A stretch of 64,000 nt of DNA from Lichenostomus cassidix (taxonomy: Eukaryota; Chordata; Aves; Passeriformes; Meliphagidae), in NCBI GenBank assembly GCA_008360975.2, contig CM039182.1, forward strand, positions 149,486,656 through 149,550,655, in the 5' to 3' direction. Of this stretch, positions 61,088 to 64,000 are shown in pieces (positions within the stretch are counted from its first letter, which is position 1; the number at the start of each line of letters is the position of its first letter). The notes below the pieces were generated by a model, which saw only the letters and a program-made list of their open reading frames with translations, did not search any database and was not told where the DNA came from. Both the position numbers and the translations under genes were made by a program.

Positions 61088-61562
61088 GGTGGTCTCACTA
61101 CAAGAGTTTCTCTTTGATGAATATGCTGGTCTTGCTCTGATATAAACCAAGGCTTCTCCCACACCCTTCTCAGAGAAAGTTTCTCTGAGAAGACTGAAAC
61201 TTTCCATGTGTTTTCTCAGTCTTCCATTCCCTAGACTGCAGAGATGTCTAAAACAGTTGTAGACAGCCAAGAAATATTCTAGTGATTAACATAAAGAGGT
61301 ACCCACAGCTGGACTTTTGCAATGGTTCAGGAAACCATTTTGGTTGTTATTTTCCAGAGCAAGTCTTCAAGATTTCTAGCTCCAGAGAAGCTTTGGGATC
61401 AGTCCAGGCACGGGCGATAGAGAGACCAAAATGAGCTGAGGATTGTCAATACCAAGATAATAAAATTATGATAAAAACATTTGAGTAAGAAACCCTCAGA
61501 TCAAGTGCACTTCCAATTAGGAGATAACACAGCAGGAGACATTCGGGATAATTTCCTACTCT
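61088..61562. other. Non-coding stretch between CR1 copies
   Basis: 61088-61270 may be a further, badly eroded part of the preceding CR1, but I cannot align it by eye. Nothing is recognised in the rest. Confidence 0.4.
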
Positions 61563-61749
61563 TGAGGCTCTGGCACAGGTTTCCCAGAGAAGCTGTGGCT
61601 GCTCCATCCCTGGAAGTGTTCAAGGCCAGGTTGGACAGGGCTTGGAGCAACTTGGGATAGTGGAAGGTATCCCTGACCATGGCAGGGAGGTGGAACTGGG
61701 TGATCTTGAAGGTCCCTTCCAACCCAAATAAATCTGTTATTCCATCATA
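61563..61749 (+). mobile_element. CR1 3'-end fragment, ~187 bp
   Basis: Sense CR1 end: gaggctctggcacaggtttc, agaagctgtggctgctccat, caaggccaggttggacaggg, cttggagcaacttgggatag, ttccaacccaaataaatctg. It shares the aaataaatctgt tail insertion with the 52500-52882 copy. Confidence 0.95.
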
Positions 61750-62554
61750 AAGGCATGTTATAACCTTGACCTGGATCAATTCCCCTAGTCATGCAATGAG
61801 AAAGGAAATAAATTCCCAGGGTGCAGCAGGGGAAGCATTAAACCAGGGGTGGCTACATGGAACATTGTTAAATAATGGAGGAAATTTCATAAATAATCAG
61901 TGACAAGTAAGGAAGAGATGCCTCTGGCCCCACAGGAGGGCAAAGAGAGGGCTCTGTTTTTTCTCAGGGGGTCACTGGTGGTCTCCCTGGGCTTTGAGTA
62001 GCCCTGGATGGAAGAACCTGAATTTTTCTTGTTTCCCTGTGTCAGCAAGAAGCAATAAGCACCCTCTGCAGGACTCATCTCCTTGGGTCTTCCAGAGGGT
62101 GGATAAAATCACCCCCTCATTTCTCAGAGTAGCAACTGCTGATTAAAATTTCAACTCTTTTGTGGCCTCCCATCCCCTGCCTGTCAATGTACAATCATGC
62201 CAGGCCTCAGCAGTGCTAGGCAGCACTAAATCATTTGTGTGGGAGAAAGGCTGCGAGGGAAAACCAAACCTTGTGGGGCAGAAGCACATGTGGGCAACGA
62301 GGGGAAAATAAAAATACTCCCTGTCTTGCTGACTCCTTCACCATCTTGCAGAAACCTCTTTTCCCTCAGGGAAAAGCCTCCCCACCTGGGAAATACTGAG
62401 GGCAAGAATTCATTTGTGTACCTTGCTGTGCTAAATAAGCATTTCCAAACCCATGAACCAAGCGTCTCTCGCTTCAGCAGCATCAGGAGCTGGGACTGGG
62501 AGGCAGGAAAAACTCTGGGACCTTCAGGCAACTGTCTTCTTCATAGTTGGGGAG

Positions 62555-62710
62555 TGATTAAACTGCACGTTTAATTGCTTTGATATGTATTTGTTTTACA
62601 TGAATGCAAGACCCAAGCTAATCTAATCGGCTTATTCGCTGCGCCGTTGCCAACAATGGACCCTAAACTGTACATAAATGACCGTTAAATTATTAGCTAT
62701 CAGAGAGATC
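62555..62710. promoter_or_regulatory. Possible conserved non-coding element with SOX-like site
   Basis: This non-repetitive interval has a SOX-type core AACAATG (62652-62658), TAAT/ATTA words, and CpGs clustered within about 60 bases (atcggcttattcgctgcgcc, atgaccgtt) in a CpG-poor background. It looks like constrained regulatory DNA, but a single genome cannot show conservation. Confidence 0.28.
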
Positions 62711-62760
62711 TGCAATTGGATTTGGAATGGGAAAGAAAATGAGGGCTCAGAGAGGCAATT

Positions 62761-62806
62761 ATTATTTTTTATTTTTGTTTGGTTTTTTTTGTTTCTTTTT
62801 TTTTTA
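62761..62806. repeat. T-rich low-complexity run
   Basis: T runs with isolated A, G and C over 46 bases. Confidence 0.75.
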
Positions 62807-64000
62807 AGCAGTCCTGTTATCCATATAAGAACCTTGCTCCAGAGACAAGCATTCCCATTGGAAAATCAATAGCAGAGCTGCTGTGATAGCAGCAGGAACC
62901 TGTCGAGTTTCAATTAGAGCATGGGAGAGGTTGATCCTCTTCCCTGATCCTGTCACTTGCTAACACCAGGGAAATTTTGGGGTTTATTTATAGTTTGGAC
63001 AAATTTGAACTCTAGGCAGTAAAAATTTGGGGAAGCAATAATTGCTATCATGATCTCCAGGCAACCCCATTGTTTTGGTTTTTTTTGTCCTTTTTTTTTT
63101 GGACACCTGAAGATCCCTGAGACCATGAATGATTTTAGAGTGTTTTGTGGGAAATGCATCAGTAAGGAGATGAGAGTTGTAGTCTGCTGCTCTCACAATT
63201 TGAGCTGGTTCTCTACTGCACCTTGACAGAAGACTGGATGATTTTTTGTATTTGTGCTCAGGCTGTGAAATTAAATATTTATACAGCACCTAAAACATGA
63301 GAGAGCTGGGCACAAGATGGAAAACTGGTTTCTACAGTCAAAATGCAAAGTATTCTGAGTTGTTGTCCTCAATCTTGGTCACCTTTAATTTGGCCATCTC
63401 CACCTGACCTGCCTTCCTGGGCTCAGCTGAAACTGGAAAGGGCTGGCAGGAAGATCAAAGTGGGAATCCACATTTGTGGACTATTTGATAAGAGCACACA
63501 GCAAACAGCAAAGGAGGAAGGGAGATAACACCCTTCAGGAGGACTCAAGTTCAGCCAGGTGTATCCCAGGCATTATTTTATAGGACATTAATGTGAATTA
63601 TTTTTCTTTTCTTGCCTCCTTGGCAAGCTCTGCCAGTTTTCCAAGACTGAAAATCCTTCAGGATACCAGATTATCTCACATCCTTCATCTCCTCTCACAG
63701 GCTGATTCCTTGGTCCCCTTGTCCTAATTCCCACTGGTGCAACCCTCAACTGATCCACCTTACATCTCTTCTCTCTCCCCCATTTTACACTCAGACTGCT
63801 TTTTTTGGTTTCTCTCTCCGAAGATTTCTTCTCGCAGGTCAACCTTTCAGGTGTGAGCAGGTGCTCCTTGCCCTGGACAATGTCCCCAGTTGTCCCTGTG
63901 ACCAACTCTGCTGGCTCACTTGGCCAAATTCATGGGCAGTCAGTCTTTCCCTCAGGAAGACATGGAAAAACTTCTTTCCTCTCCTTTACTCAATAGAAAA

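Larger units (their letters stand above)
61750..64000. other. Single-copy non-coding stretch to window end
   Basis: No transposon or gene is recognised. A T-rich run lies at 62761-62806 and a non-repetitive CpG-retaining patch at 62555-62710. A 105-codon minus-strand frame at 63588-63905 has no known domain. Confidence 0.5.

Noticed and set aside
1..64000. CRISPR arrays, bacterial operons, phage genes, telomeric TTAGGG arrays, rRNA or snRNA genes
   Set aside because: Both strands were scanned by eye and none of the defining repeats or motifs were found. The repeat content is that of a bird nuclear genome.

Overview
This window reads as bird nuclear DNA, most likely from a passerine (songbird). 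It has the AT-leaning, mostly CpG-poor texture of vertebrate non-coding DNA. It carries about two dozen 5'-truncated CR1 LINE fragments, the dominant retrotransposon family of birds, ending in the typical CR1 tail (TTCCAACCCAAACCATTCTATGATT-like, or its complement). One element at 14015-14158 has a tRNA-Ile-like head joined to a CR1 tail, the architecture of TguSINE1, a SINE family known from passerines. Three LTRs of avian endogenous-retrovirus type are also present. There are no bacterial features, operons, CRISPR arrays or origins.

I find no convincing protein-coding gene. The longest open frames (229, 163, 156 and 151 codons) are what chance gives in 64 kb, or they overlap CR1 reverse-transcriptase remnants or simple repeats. 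The window is best described as intergenic or deep-intronic sequence. Two short stop-free stretches with good splice signals on both sides (16396-16479 and 21405-21541, both +) are the only exon candidates, and both are weak.

Layout. 1-418: LTR cut by the left edge. 419-3875: single-copy DNA with a polypyrimidine tract. 3876-8210: three plus-strand CR1 copies, one of them a scrambled composite. 8211-14158: mostly single-copy, with a minus-strand solo LTR (11318-11882), a CpG-dense patch (about 12740-13115) and the SINE. 14159-20662: single-copy DNA with a possible conserved element, a candidate exon, a 235-bp A/G-strand tract and a pentanucleotide microsatellite. 20663-31480: scattered CR1 copies, including a 660-bp one at 28422-29082, plus an AT-rich block. 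31701-32280: plus-strand LTR. 34115-41041: CR1-dense, seven copies including a 567-bp one at 40475-41041. 41042-52499: mostly single-copy, GC-richer around 43.7-44.7 kb with paired AP-1-like sites. 52500-61749: CR1 fragments, a T/G-rich tract, and a 176-bp AAGG microsatellite. 61750-64000: single-copy, with a possible conserved element near 62.6 kb.

The strongest identifications are the repeats. Proposed exons and regulatory elements are inferences from motif and composition that need comparative genomics or RNA data. No previously undescribed biological system can be supported from this sequence alone.
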